A stretch of 64,000 bases of DNA. Source: Phaseolus vulgaris (Eukaryota; Streptophyta; Magnoliopsida; Fabales; Fabaceae). The notes beneath the pieces are model-generated. The model was not told the DNA's origin, searched no databases, and worked only from the letters and a program-made list of their open reading frames with translations. Numbering within the stretch: the stretch's first letter is position 1; every line of letters starts with the position of its first letter. The stretch lies in the NCBI RefSeq assembly GCF_000499845.2, contig NC_023750.2, positions 10,160,084 to 10,224,083 on the forward strand, in the 5' to 3' direction. Position numbers and translations under genes: made by a program. This document shows positions 1-10,730 of this stretch, piece after piece.

Positions 1-213
1 ATAATATATATAATTAAGTTATAACATAAACTAATTTCATAATATAATTAAAATTGAGAAATATAATAATCAAAAGATGAGTTCATTCATTCATTGAAAG
101 AACAAAGTTGATAATGTCAAACTAATCCAAACAACAAGAAAATTAAATTGTCAAAATGTAAATTGTTTCACTTTCTAAACATATTACAAGTAAATTCTCA
201 ATCCTAATTTGTC

Positions 214-734
214 TTACTCCCTCCACTTGATCTTATATTCTAGTGATGGAGCACCACTAGCAACATCCGGTGCCTGGAATAAGTTAAAATATGTTTAAAG
301 TTAATTGAAAATTTTTAAAAAATAAATGAAAACAATAATATAATAAAATTTTAAGTATAGTAATTTATACCTCGTTAATAGATACTTGTACCAAATTTGC
401 TGCCATTGCAGCAAAATGTTCCGGCACGTCTGGTCTAGAAGCAATGTAGGCTAGCATAGTATGCATTTGGCTCCTTACAACTGCAAGTTCAGTTGCCATA
501 TTTTCTACCTTTTCTTCAACATTTGTTGAAGACCCACCACTAGAGGAACCATTATTCATATTGCTTACCCTTGTTGTGGATTTCCTGAAAGCAAGGGTAG
601 GACAAACACCATATGAAAGTCCTCTGACCCTCCCTGGATGCTCCTTTCCAAAAATGTCACCAATAGGATCATTTGGAGATATATGTGATGCAGTGTCTGG
701 ATTTTCCAGCATTAGCTCATCAACTTTATCCTAC
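214..734 (-). CDS. Transposase_24-like (Ptta/En/Spm) protein, 3' end of gene, two exons
   Basis: The minus strand encodes a stretch with IFGKEHPGRVRGLSYG followed by TLAFRKSTTR, matching the conserved core of the plant Ptta/En/Spm Transposase_24 family, then a short helical tail with EEKVENMATELAVVRSQM. Reading further upstream in frame to 734 adds DKVDELM after a plausible splice acceptor (TTTTTATGTAG). At the other side a donor GTATAA (intron 274-370) and acceptor TATTCCAG join in phase to a last exon (214-273) ending in a TAA stop. The upstream exons are not recognised. This family accompanies CACTA transposase genes; its exact role in transposition is not settled. Exon limits are my reading of splice motifs. 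Confidence 0.6.
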
Positions 735-769
735 ATAAAAATGGAAGCAACCAACTTTAATGTTCGTCT

Positions 770-904
770 TCCCAAAACAGTCTAAGACGGAATCCAAAAT
801 AGCCCAAAACAATCCAAAACAGTCCAAAACAATATATACCCATGGTAGAGACAATATGTTCCCAAAACAGTCCAAGACAATATCCAAAATAGCCCAAAAC
901 AATC
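770..904. repeat. Direct repeat of about 45 bp, two copies 90 bp apart
   Basis: The stretches 770-814 and 860-904 both follow the pattern TCCCAAAACAGTC, AAGAC, ATCCAAAATAGCCCAAAACAATC with few differences, and short AACAATCC/AACAGTCC pieces lie between them. They fall in the presumed intron upstream of the Transposase_24-like exon. No function is evident. Confidence 0.6.
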
Positions 905-3282
905 ATTGGTATAATACGTATGAACTGATATCAAATTGACAAATTGAATCATTGGGATAATAAAATAAAACTAGGTTAATAAAACTAAAATAAGAGAAAA
1001 AATATCTTAATATTTTATAGAAAAAAAATATCAATATATAGTTTTTGAATTAACAAACAATGTTAGTATATCTTTGAATAATTTTAAATTCTTAACTTTT
1101 TTTTTGGATGCTTGAAAAACTCATTTATATGTTAAATTGAGGATACATACGTTATGTAAATTTAAATATAATAAAATACAAACCAACACAAGTAACTAAT
1201 AATGTTTCTTTTAATATAAGAATTATAAGTTTTGAGATTTCAACCCAACCATAAAGTATTACATGAGCAACTAAATTCAAAGAATAGTAATACCACTTAC
1301 CCATATGATAGTTGTCATCCTAGTAAATTCATCCAGATAACCAGCCTCTCTGTACCAGGATTTAAGCCATTCGACCCTAATCTACAAAATTCAAAAGTAT
1401 CACTGCTCCAGTTGCAAAATGATAAATGAATAAAAAAACTTTGCTTTTTGTGTCAAAGTAGTAGTTAAAAATGAGGCACAACTCAGTTAATCAACATAAT
1501 TGCTAGCTAATAGGTTTATCTACCCAAAAAGATAGATTATAAGAAAGATATAAAAGTGGATGGTGGTTGCAATAAATTTTACGCATACAGAAATTTGTTT
1601 CAGTTTTTTTCTTTATATATGTACATTACTTCAATTTGATAAGAACCATTAAGCATGCTCTTCTTTCAAAATGTGATGGACTGAAGTTTAGATAATTTTT
1701 CTCAATATTAATTACATCAACTTTCTTCTTTTATAATTCTAAATTTGTATCCCAGTCCCAGCTTGAACCTATATTAACTATATAATAATAGTAAACATCA
1801 AAAGGCATATACACATACATAACCACAAGTTCACTTATTTCTAATGAAGCACATGGGAAAAAATTAACATCATGTTCTTAGACCCCAATGTATTGATGGC
1901 TTGGACATGCATAATGATAAATATTGCAAGCCGTAATAGAAACTTTTAAATATCTATGACAACAACCTCAATATTGCTCCTCAGCAAGCAACACCTCTAG
2001 CTCTTTCTCTTTTGCATCTCTTATATTAAGCAACACTTTCAATGATTCCTGAAAAGGGAAATAGTTAATGCATGTGTCTTGGGAATAACTCTGCAAGAGA
2101 CAATAACATGACAAATAGAGTCAATGGAAAAAGAGACTAACACAAACACAACGTCCCATTCCACCCAAAATCGTTGGGAGAAAACAGAGAAAGAGAAAAC
2201 TTTACCAAAAAATGTTAGGAAAAGAGAGAGAGTGATACCCAATGACATGCCGACCACCATCATGAACAGCTTGGGAAACCAAACCCATTAAGCCAATGTT
2301 TCCTCCTCCGTAGACTAGATCAATGTTCCTAGAGACCTCCAGAGACCATTAACAACATAAACAATCTAGAAAAACTAGAGTAACAGAAGCAAATAAGAAG
2401 GTCTATGATAATATGATGTCAATAACACAAGTTATGTAAATTTTGACTTGCAGAAACAAGTTACAGCTTGCAAACCTAGTATGAACAGAACGAACTAGCC
2501 CAACTAAAATTATCAATGGAACTAGATCATTCAAGACGTCATATATCACAAAGTATACCATAAATGATTTTGTGGTTTTTTCCTAATGTTCAAAAGGGAT
2601 TAGATGGTAAAACTGAAATGGAGAAAGAAAAACTCATAACTTTTGATTCCAATCAAAAGATTTTACCTCTAAACGGTAGGGTTTCACTCGCCAATGGATG
2701 TAGAAGCTATTCTCTGCCACTTCACTGCTACGATTTTCGCAGTTAGGGTTGGATGCAAAAACCCTGTGCTCTCAGATGGGGAAGCTTTACTCTTAGATTT
2801 CGATTTTGGGATTTGGGTTTCGATTTCGCAACGAGGTTTATACATTGGATTTGGAAACTAATTAGCTATAGGATTTCGCTTTTGGATTTGGGAACAAGGT
2901 TCAGAGCTTTGATTTGGGAACGCAGTTTAGAGGTTTTGGCTTGGGAATAAGGTTCAAATATGAGCTTTGTACAGTATTTGGAAGGGTGCACTGCACCGTC
3001 TGGAACCAGCATCACACAACGGTGGTGGAGTTCTGCGGAATAATAGGGTTTCAAAGGCTTTTAGAAAATTTTGGAGGATGGAAGGAGAATAGGGTTTTGA
3101 AAAATTAAAATTTTGAGTAAGAGTGGGAAATGAAATATTATGGGAGTTTTGAAAAATTAAAATTTTTAGTAAGTGTGGAAAGAGAAAGGTTATGGAGGGA
3201 AATGGAGACAGTATTTATTTCAAAAGGATAATTATGCGGTCCTACATGCCACATTTCAAAGGAAGATCATGGCAGTTACGAA
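905..3282. other. AT-rich interior of the CACTA element, no gene recognised
   Basis: This stretch is AT-rich with only short open frames on either strand that match nothing I know. Around 2750-2950 there is a run of TTCGATTTCG/TTTGGGAT-type low-complexity sequence. It may contain introns and the 5' untranslated part of the minus-strand CACTA gene, but I cannot place exons. Confidence 0.4.
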
Positions 3283-3350
3283 ACTGTCGTATTATACAGT
3301 TAATTGTGATGCTTTTTAATGACTGTCGTATTATTACCGCCACCACATAC

Positions 3351-3366
3351 AAGTTTTTTTGTAGTG
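3351..3366 (-). repeat. CACTA terminal inverted repeat (right end)
   Basis: On the minus strand this reads CACTACAAAAAACTTG. The bases outside it (from 3367) are LINE sequence in the zf-RVT region, so the boundary is sharp. Confidence 0.75.
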
Positions 3367-4176
3367 CATGAAGCAAGAATGTGTGAAGTGGACTCCTCCT
3401 CCCTCCCGCATAATACACATAATGTATCCCCCTAACGTCGCACCCCTTTTGTGAAAATTCTGCTTAGTTGCTATCCTATCCGAAAGAGCTCGCCACACAT
3501 AAAGCTGAGCTGAGGGCATAACCTTTAGATTCCAAAGATATTCAAACACTACAGATGCCCCCCTAGGTCTATGATTTTGCTAAACCTAAGAGTTTGCCAA
3601 GAAAGCATATGATGGAAAGTCGTTCCATAACCATGAATCCTCTTTATTTAGACGTAGGGACACCTGTGATGTACTTGCCATAAAATCTTCTACCATAGGT
3701 TTTTCCCACTCAAACCATTATCTTCTCCAACAAAATGCCCACACCCACCCCTCACCAGAACACCTTCTGAAACTACCAATAGTCTTGTCTTTAAGCACAA
3801 AGTTATTATATATTCTGGTGTTTCTATTTTTGAGTTGAGCATTGGCTAGCCACTCATCTTCCCAAAATTTGAACTTTTCCCCAGATCCAACTTGCCAAAC
3901 TATATTAGAATTGAACCAGCTGTTTCCTTGGTCTGAGAGCCTAACTTTGTTTAAATACTTCCACGATCTAGATTTATACTTATTTCAAACCAGTGTAATT
4001 GAGTTTGCCATCCTCCACAAATCGTACTTTGATTCTAGGACATCCTTCCAAAGGCCAGTCTCAGGAGAACCCATTCTCCATAACCATTCTGCCAAGAGTG
4101 CCTTATTAAACATATCAATGCGCATAATACTTAGGTTTCCGTCCTCGTTCGATTTACAAATGTTATCCCAGCTAGT
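3367..4176 (-). pseudogene. LINE ORF2 C-terminal part with zf-RVT region
   Basis: The segment 3367-3549 encodes LWNLKVMPSAQLYVWRALSD and IATKQNFHKRG, matching the zf-RVT region that follows LINE reverse transcriptases in plants. Between 3842 and 4176 the minus strand reads MRIDMFNKALLAEWLWRMGS, the usual joining segment in which the RT thumb leads to the zinc-finger region. Several stops and frame changes interrupt it. The CACTA insertion at 3366 removed what followed. Confidence 0.75.
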
Positions 4177-5642
4177 CTAAGCAATTTTTCTCCCTTTTGC
4201 ACCCCATCCCCATAGGAACTTTCTCTGTAATTTTGTGATTTCCTTGCACACTCCAATCGGGGCTTTAAAAAAAGATAGAAAGAAAAGAGGTATAACATTG
4301 ATAACAGATTTTATAAGGCAGACTTTTCCCGCGAAGAAAAGGTTCCTCCCATTCCATATCGAAAGGTTCTTTCTTATCTTCGATATCACCGTCTCCCAAA
4401 AGCAACACCTAGATGGGTTACCACTGATAGGTAGGCCTAAGTAGGTGAAGGGTAAATCCATTAGGCTACAATGGAGTATTTAGAGTACATTTTCACCACA
4501 TTCCTGTCTACTCCAATTGCACCTATTTTACTCTTGTGGAAGTTTAGTCTAAGGTCGGAGCTTAATTCAAAACATCTTAGCATAGCTAATGGACAACATA
4601 TTTTGCACATATGATTTGCAAACGAAAAGGGTGTCATCAGCAAACTGGAGTAAATTCACATATACTTTTTTATCCCTAACTTTTATTCCCCAAAATAGGT
4701 TTTTTTTTGTCGCTTGTTTTACTAGCCCTGCCAAACCTTGTGCAACAATTAGAAACAAAAAAGGTATCATCGGGCCCCCCTGTCTAAGGTCTCTAGACAG
4801 TTTGAATTCTTTTTGTCGGGTTGCCATTTACCAAGACCGAGATAGTAGCAGATTCAAGGAATGCTCTAATTCACTGTATCCATTTTCCACAAAACCCTAA
4901 TCTTCCTATCATGTAGAATAAGAACTCCCAACTCACCAAGTCATACGCCTTTTCAAACTTAAGTTTCACAATCACCCCACTTCTCCTCCTTCTTTTCAAA
5001 TCATCCACAACCTCGTTCACTACAAGGACTATGTCTAATAATCCTCTACTAGATAAAAAAAAGTCATTTGTGACACATATCACCTTTTCAATAAATTTTT
5101 TATTCCTTCTAGATAGCACTTTGGCCAAAATGTTGTATAAGCATCCTACAAGTGAGATGGTCTATACTCTTCAAGAGATTGAAGATTCTCAAATTTTGGG
5201 ATCAGCGTTATGAATGAAGCATTACAGCCCTTTGAAATCTTCCCCTCACTGTGAAAGTGTTTTACTACTCCAAACACATCGTTTTCTAGTAGACCCAATG
5301 CTTTTTAATAAAATTGAGAGATATTCCATCTGGGCCAGGGCTCCTACTATTACAATTCCAAATAGCATCCTTAATTTCTTTCTCCTCAAAGGGTTTAGTT
5401 AGCAGCAGGTTATCTGAATCTGTTATGGCTTTAAATTCAACATTATCCAACTTGACGCCTATATCCTCAATAGCCGACATCTTATTTTTGTAGAACTCTT
5501 TGACCATCTCCTTCATCATGTTTGGCTCTTCCACCCAGGTACCAGAGTTATGAAAATGTACTCCTTTGATCTCATTCCTCATTCCCCTCCATTTAATTGA
5601 CGCATAAAAGTATTTAGAATTGGAATCCCCTATTTGAACCAT
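4177..5642 (-). pseudogene. LINE reverse transcriptase (RVT_1), degenerate
   Basis: In order on the minus strand: IGDSNSKYFYASIKWRGMRN (5642 end), RSPGPDGISLNFIKKHW, a middle segment with LSSRGLLDIVLVVNEVVDDL and KLKFEKAYDLVSWEFL, then SRDLRQGGPMIPFLFLI, the catalytic-region motif QFADDTLF, and FTYLGLPISG. These are the standard landmarks of a LINE reverse transcriptase in the correct order. Parts lie in different frames and the canonical KAYD(R)V motif is slightly altered, so it cannot encode a working enzyme. It would normally copy the LINE RNA at a nicked target. Confidence 0.85.
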
Positions 5643-6137
5643 AGTGCCCTAGAATTTTGTTGTTGTAGGGATTCATTTCTTATATTGATATCCTATAGTT
5701 GGCTTAAAAGTTCTCTTCATTCCCTGATCTTATTTTCATCCAGGTTATCTACATCATCCCTCATATCAAACTCTTGTATTTTATTCATGATATCAAGTTT
5801 GATCTCGTCTGTATACCCAAAGATGTCTTTGTTCCACCCTTTCAGATCACTCTTAAGCATTTTCAGTTTCTCTTTTAACACTTTCATTTCATTTCCTTGA
5901 ACAAAGTAACCTTCCCATTTGGTTTTAAGAAAGTTGTCAAACTCCTTATCTTCCTGCCAGATATCAAGAAATTGAATGGTTTTGGTCCCCAATTCTCCAC
6001 ATTTTGATTTTAGTAGCAATTCACAGTGATAAGATATTTGTCTACCTATAACATATTGTTCACTACTCGACTAATGTTGCAACCATTCAAAGGAGGTTAA
6101 AAGCCTGTCAAGCCTGCTCTTGGCCTTGTCATTAGGT

Positions 6138-6706
6138 CTATACCAGGTATATTTTTCTACCAATACAGGGTATATCAACCACCTCCACACTATTAATGAA
6201 ATTATTAAAACCTTGCATTTCTTTCTTATTACTACTGTCACGGTTTATCCCCCTCCGTTCCCCGCTTCTTATAGAATTGAAATCCCCCATTATACACCAT
6301 GATTTACAAGCTTCCCTTTGTCTGACATATTTTAATTCTTCCAATATTTGCATTTTCACTTGCAGATTACATGAGGAATACACATTTATAATAACAACGG
6401 GAATATTATTCTCCTTTAATAGTCTGATAAACACTATGAACCATCTATTAATGATATGATTAGAACACCAAAAATATTTTTTTTGCCATATTGTTAGAAT
6501 CCCACCTGCCCCATTAATTGGTTCGCTATAAAAAAAATCAATATCATTATCCCCCATAACTGGTAACATTTATTTAAAGTAAACTTTAGAATTTTCTCTT
6601 CTTGCAGGCACACCATTCTAACACCTTTATTCCTAATGATATCCTTAATATATCTCCACCTCACAGAGCTCCTGAACCCCTTCACATTCATAGAAAGAAT
6701 TCTCAT
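6138..6706 (-). pseudogene. LINE endonuclease (exo-endo-phosphatase fold), frameshifted
   Basis: The minus strand begins MRILSMNVKGFRSSVRWRYI and continues CLQEEK, the usual N-terminus of the LINE endonuclease. A second frame carries EPINGAGGILTIW, then KSWCIMGDFNSIRSGERRG with the GDFN motif that contributes to the active site. A frameshift near 6560 separates the two frames. The endonuclease nicks target DNA for target-primed reverse transcription. The segment 5643-6137 downstream is the linker to the RT, recognisable by a coiled region with LKGWNKDIFGYTDEIK. Confidence 0.8.
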
Positions 6707-7019
6707 TGGTAACCCAAATTACCCCCCCTTCCCTTTCAGTTTTTAAAATCCTATCCCTTCTTTCGAGTTCTTCTAAGCTTACCAGTATTTTTCCTTCATC
6801 CCCATATCTAGCACCTAGTTGTTTACCCAATTCCCATAATTTGATCATTTCTAGACTCCCATGTTTTAACCAAAATAAACGGTTGCAACTGTTTATAGCC
6901 ATGTCAGAAATAGAATTACTGATTTGAGATAGAACTGACCTTAATTGCTTGCGTTCAACCACTCTTTGAGCCAAATGTATTTTCAAAGCTGGCATATGTA
7001 AGCCTCTTCGCCTCGCCAT
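6707..7019 (-). pseudogene. LINE ORF segment upstream of the endonuclease
   Basis: The minus strand reads MARRRGLHMPALKIHLAQRV, then SLEMIKLWELGKQLGARYGD and LVSLEELERRDR before overlapping the endonuclease start in another frame. LWELGKxLG with an acidic helix is common just before the endonuclease in plant LINEs. The N-terminal residues near 7019 may belong to the neighbouring gypsy sequence rather than to the LINE. Confidence 0.5.
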
Positions 7020-7040
7020 GCTCGACTCGAGGCTGGGGGC
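7020..7040 (+). other. Polypurine-tract remnant of a gypsy element
   Basis: The sequence GAGGCTGGGGGC directly precedes an LTR start, as GACTGGGGGGCTTG does in gypsy1 (minus strand). It therefore looks like the last bases of a gypsy internal region, although only about 20-30 bp are left. Confidence 0.5.
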
Positions 7041-7608
7041 TGTGTACTAGTCGAACGTGCTCGGGGCTCGACCTAAGCACTTAAGCGCATTATCCTGACC
7101 CACCTAGTCTATAAGGACCAAAATACTTAACTCGTCCCAAAATAATGATAAGCCCAATAACGCGTCAAGTAGTCGCCCCAAACTGCTGGCAAGACATATT
7201 AAAAATGAAATTGAAATAAAAACAGTTGAATGAATAATTGAATCAGTTAGAAATAGATATTTACTTTGAAATTCGATGAAAATAAATAGTTAGAGATAAT
7301 GTTTTACCTGCACCCCTAAAATAAAGGGATATATTGAAAAAATATTTTTATGTTTATGAACTCTTGAAGGGAGATCTTTGAATGCTATAACAGGGCCACA
7401 AGACCCTGAACAACAGGAAGTTCAATTTGATACACTACTAACTATAATCATAATTATATGCTCTCACTAAGTTGATCGTCAGAGTCTTGTTAATAGGTGA
7501 AGCTCCTCTCACTGTGAATTATAAGCATCTCAAAGCAGCAACAACAAGAAAGGAAAAATGGCCCAGAATCCACCACCAAGACCCGATACAGGTCAGTCGG
7601 CGAGAACA
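7041..7608 (+). repeat. LTR of gypsy3 (Tat-like Ty3/gypsy)
   Basis: The segment starts TGTGTACTAGTCGAACGTGC after a polypurine tract and ends CGAGAACA. It is followed at once by a GGCGC...CCGTGGGG primer-site-like sequence and then a gag start, which fixes it as the LTR immediately 5' of gypsy3. It is about 568 bp. No second copy is present in the window, so its limits rest on the neighbouring signals. Confidence 0.6.
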
Positions 7609-7627
7609 TTGGGCGCACCGTGGGGCC
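7609..7627 (+). other. Primer-binding-site region of gypsy3
   Basis: TTGGGCGCACCGTGGGGCC follows the LTR end directly. The comparable positions in gypsy1, gypsy2 and gypsy4-type elements hold TGGCGCCCAC...GGGG sequences, so this is the primer site of the same lineage. Confidence 0.55.
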
Positions 7628-7691
7628 AGGTAAACAATGATCCCACTAACGCGTTAAATTCTGAGACGCAAAGCACCGAGTAACTCGATGC

Positions 7692-8130
7692 AATGAGGAA
7701 CACTAAACAAAGAATGCAAGTACTTGAAGGGGATGAGGTCCCAACCTTACAACAAATCATGGAGACCATGAGTGCTCTCCGGCAGGAAAATGAAGAATAT
7801 CGACAAGAGTAAGAACGAATTCGAGAAGAAGCCCGAGCCGAGCAGGAACAACTAAGAGAAGAAGCTGGAGCAGATCAAGTTCACCTTCGAGAGAAAACAC
7901 GACTTAATCAAGCACGCCTTATGGAGGAAATCAAGGCCTCTCGAAGAATCATGGCAGAACACACACAAGCTAATGAGGAGTTATGCAAAGCCAATGAGCA
8001 CTTGCAGCGGAACATGCACCGACATGGTCGACGCCACGTTTGAGCACGTTCCCCAAACATATCCTCGAGAGATTACCCCAAGCCGTTCTCGCAACAAATA
8101 TGGAAGAACCCATACCGCCTCACTATATTA
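7692..8130 (+). pseudogene. gypsy3 gag, N-terminal part, interrupted by the copia complex
   Basis: From the ATG at 7692 the frame encodes MRNTKQRMQVLEGDEVPTLQ, then a long Glu/Arg-rich coiled coil (EYRQE to EHTQANEELCKANEHLQ), then PKPFSQQI. This parallels the N-terminus of gypsy1 gag, which has MRKMRSN, a coiled coil and MPFAQAI. A TAA near 7810 and a TGA near 8041 break it, with a frame change before PKPFSQQI. At 8130 it stops abruptly at the copia LTR. The earlier ATG at 7558 lies inside the LTR, so I did not use it. Confidence 0.7.
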
Positions 8131-8281
8131 TGTTAGAATAGATGGCTTTGAACTAGAGGGGGGTGAATTGTTTAAAGAGGATTTTCGTAAACTTTTAAAA
8201 CAAGAATGAAATTATCTAGAGAAACAATTGATTCAGAAATTCAGTTTGCCAAAACAGCAAGCAAAAGCTGCAGTACCAGAA

Positions 8282-8318
8282 AAACAATCGGTTGTTTCGC
8301 AGAAACAATCGGTTGTTT
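8282..8318. repeat. Paired near-palindromic 16-mer, 21-bp phase
   Basis: Two perfect copies of AAACAATCGGTTGTTT at 8282 and 8303, separated by CGCAG, in the C1 LTR. The homologous pair in the terminal LTR is at 46477-46513. Confidence 0.9.
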
Positions 8319-8939
8319 ATACCAACAAACAACAAAATAAAACTGAATTTAAAGAGTTAGAGATAGAGAGATTGTACACAATTGTTTATACTAGTTCACT
8401 CCAAACCCAGAGCTACATCCAGTCTTCTCAGAAACCCTGAGGAAATCCAGTAAGCAATCACACCTTGATCACTTACACAACGACCAAGAGACCTTGAACA
8501 CCTCAAGACACACACTTTTATTGGAAAACACACCAACACTAAGATTGCTAATCTTGATCCCCTCAAGAACACACAGCCAATCTCAGCAAACACAGAAACG
8601 AAACTTGTTTAACAGAGTACAAGGATTACACTTGTTACAGAAGATAATCTGATATCAATACAAGCAGAATCCTATTCCATACACTTTGATCAATCACAAA
8701 CTCTTAGCAATCTCAGCTCTTTGAAAAACTCAAAAACTCTTAGCAAAAACTTGTCAAAGATTAAAGATCAAAATTGTTTTTCTGAATACATTCAAAGATG
8801 TAGTTTGTTATCAAATCGTAACAAACTCTTAAATTGCATTTAAAGATTGGTCAAAGCATTTAATGACTGGAGTGTAAGCAGTTAAAACATTTAAAGCTCA
8901 GTCAAAGATAAAGCAGTTTTTCTGTTATGGTCCCAAAAC

Positions 8940-8976
8940 AAACAATCAGTTGTTTCCTCAAATCAATCGGTTGTTT
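8940..8976. repeat. Paired near-palindromic 16-mer, 21-bp phase
   Basis: AAACAATCAGTTGTTT (8940) and AATCAATCGGTTGTTT (8961) in the C1 LTR. Homologous pairs are at 40921-40957 and 45817-45853. Confidence 0.85.
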
Positions 8977-9037
8977 TGGTTCTTAACAGTTCAACCATTT
9001 TAAAAACAGTTTTCAATCTTTTTCTCAAAACACCTAA

Positions 9038-9074
9038 GTATAATCGGTTGTTTCGACAAAACAATCGGTTGTTT
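9038..9074. repeat. Paired near-palindromic 16-mer, 21-bp phase
   Basis: A partly decayed copy at 9038 (core AATCGGTTGTTT) and a perfect copy at 9059 in the C1 LTR. Homologous pairs are at 40819-40855 and 45715-45751. Confidence 0.85.
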
Positions 9075-9271
9075 TAACTTAGTTTGAAAACATTTTACTT
9101 TCAGAAAGATTGAGAATGCCTATGCTTTAGATTTAATCAAAGGGTGGATTACAACACTTAAACTACCCTAGAAGTATACTAAACCAGCACAGGAACACCA
9201 AGCACAACCAAGGCTTACACATCCTTCAAAGGGTTTGGATTCTTCAAAACATGAACACCATTGGTTCAACA

Positions 9272-9662
9272 ATCTCCCCCTATTTGATGAAGACAAATCC
9301 CTGATGCTTGTGTTGTACCTGATTGAATCTGAAGCAGTTCCTGCAAAATACAGTTTTGAACAAAGCATAGAACTTCTGATATTTGGTTAGCACAGATAAA
9401 CAGTAATAAACTTCAGAGCTAAATATCAGAAAATATTACTCATCCCAAACTGTTTTAACAAATAAAAAAAACAGAAACTTAAACACAACATATATCTCCC
9501 CCTATTTGTCTTCACAAATAGACAAAGAGAAGAGATAAAACAAGATATTGTTTTGATTACATCAGAATTAAAGCAGCAACAACAGAAAGAAAGAAATTTA
9601 AAAACCAGATATAACCACCAAAAACAATCGATTGTTTCGATAACCAATCGGTTGTTTTTCCT
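9272..9662 (-). other. C1 3' untranslated region with two polypurine tracts
   Basis: On the minus strand there are two tracts of the form CAAATAGGGGGAGAT: one about 220 bp inside (near 9495-9510) and one abutting the LTR (9272-9281). Duplicated tracts around the 3' region are also seen in C2 and C3. A 20-bp-phased pair of the near-palindrome lies at 9621-9656. Confidence 0.7.
9621..9656. repeat. Paired near-palindromic 16-mer, 20-bp phase
   Basis: AAACAATCGATTGTTT (9621) and AACCAATCGGTTGTTT (9641), just beyond the stop of the envelope-like ORF. The homologous pair in C3 (45122-45157) has the same 20-bp spacing. Confidence 0.85.
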
Positions 9663-9838
9663 TCATTCTTCTTTATCAGCAAACTGAAGATCAAAGATTT
9701 GGTTCTGGACAGCTTCAATCTGTTCATCCAGAGTCATGAATTGTGCATCCATGTTATCAAACCTGGTGTCAATCCTTTGGAAATTACTCACATAAAGAAC
9801 ATGGAGGCTCCTTTGATTTTCAGCAAAGCTATCAAGCC
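9663..9838 (-). pseudogene. C1 envelope-like ORF, C-terminal part
   Basis: The minus strand encodes RLDSFAENQRSLHVLYVSNF, then QRIDTRFDNMDAQFMTLDEQ, ending DLQFADKEE and a TGA at 9663-9665. The same tail is found in C3 (44940-45116). It continues the ORF at 21371-22397; the gypsy1 element and its AAGCC duplication separate the two. The tail is helical and hydrophilic with no membrane segment. Confidence 0.8.
9834..9838. repeat. gypsy1 target-site duplication, left copy
   Basis: AAGCC here and AAGCC at 21366-21370 flank gypsy1. Removing the element and one copy restores the envelope-like reading frame as seen in uninterrupted C3. Confidence 0.9.
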
Positions 9839-10730
9839 TGATCCTGCCTGTTGACCAGAACGCTGGAGATTTGCCTCGTCTAACTTGGATCGACGTATGC
9901 GCCGCGTTTGCCTCCATCCTTCGCCGCGATCCACCTCAAGAACCTGCAAAAGAACAGAACGGCGCCGCTGCGGCCGATCGCACTCCAACGCCCAAGTCAG
10001 TGACCGAACCACCAATTACTAAGAGTAACACTCAAGAACTCTCAAGGAACTGTGAACCAGTTCTCTCTCAGTATACTCAAGAACTCGCAAGCGTAAAAAA
10101 GACAATCTGAACGTGCGTACCTCAGAAGTTCGTTGGGAAACTCTTATATACCTGGACACTTTCTCTCTCCTGGCAGTTACACACCTGGACACGTGGCTCG
10201 CATCCAGCTGTACACGTGCCATCATCTGGAGCCTCCTTGACTTGGGCGCTGCTTCTGACTCTCTTTTGGCTAAGTTACTTATGCATGATACTACTCAGTG
10301 CATAGTTGCCTTGGAGCGCGATCTCTTCTGGATTGGCGAGTTCGGGCGCCTTCGTACACACCTTCCCTGTGGTCTCGCCGGCCGCCTTCATAATCTGCAC
10401 CACCTGTTCCACCGTTTATGCCCGAGTAAGCTGTCCCCCGACCTCATCCTCTGGCCAGCTGGGAAGCATCCATCTGCCTTTATCTTCGGCGATGTCCTTG
10501 CTTTGGCGATCTATAACCACTTGGTCGCCTGGATTCATATCTGGCGACTTCACCTTCAACTTGGTGATCGCCGGTATTGGTGTGATGGAGATCGGAGCAC
10601 GCCAACTTAATAACTGGCGACTACACGAGCCCCCCGACTTCCTTCCCCTCTGCCAGCCAGGCGTACCATCCAACACGCCTATATCACAGCTCGACGCCAC
10701 GTCATTACTTCCGACTACCAGGGCGGTACA
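9839..10730 (-). repeat. gypsy1 3' LTR (892 bp)
   Basis: On the minus strand it runs TGTACCGCCC...GGCAGGATCA. It matches 20501-21365 along its length and the gypsy4 LTR (52913-53707) more distantly. It is 27 bp longer than its partner. Open frames on both strands inside it have no coding relatives. Confidence 0.9.

Larger units (their letters stand above)
1..3366 (-). mobile_element. CACTA (En/Spm-like) DNA transposon, right-hand part
   Basis: The right end at 3351-3366 reads, on the minus strand, CACTACAAAAAACTTG, the typical terminus of plant CACTA transposons. Just inside it the 13-mer ACTGTCGTATTAT occurs twice (3283-3295 and 3323-3335), as expected of subterminal transposase-binding repeats. 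A Transposase_24-like gene end lies at 214-734 on the minus strand. The left terminus is outside the window, so the target duplication cannot be checked. The sequence to the right is LINE zinc-finger coding sequence, so the element inserted into the LINE. No TnpD-type transposase core is visible in this part. Confidence 0.75.
3367..7019 (-). mobile_element. LINE (non-LTR retrotransposon) remnant, 5' and 3' truncated
   Basis: Read on the minus strand, the order is an ORF segment upstream of the endonuclease, an apurinic-type endonuclease, a reverse transcriptase and a zf-RVT zinc-finger region: the plan of a plant L1-type LINE ORF2. Frames are broken many times by frameshifts and stops. The 3' side is cut by the CACTA element at 3366 and the 5' side meets gypsy internal sequence near 7019-7040. 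No poly(A) tail or target duplication can be seen because the 3' end is missing. Confidence 0.85.
8131..9271 (-). repeat. Copia C1 LTR (1141 bp)
   Basis: On the minus strand it begins TGTTGAACC right after the polypurine tract AGGGGGAGAT (9272-9281) and ends ATTCTAACA at 8131. It is homologous over its length to the LTR at 45518-46669. It carries three pairs of the near-palindromic 16-mer (8282-8318, 8940-8976, 9038-9074). Confidence 0.85.

Noticed and set aside
2564..3108. Possible host-gene exons with start codons in the 2.5-3.1 kb region
   Set aside because: Short low-complexity frames with no recognisable protein. The region lies within the CACTA element.
7558..7691. ATG at 7558 as the gypsy3 gag start
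   Set aside because: It lies inside the LTR, upstream of the primer-site sequence at 7609-7627. The frame from 7692 aligns with gypsy1 gag.
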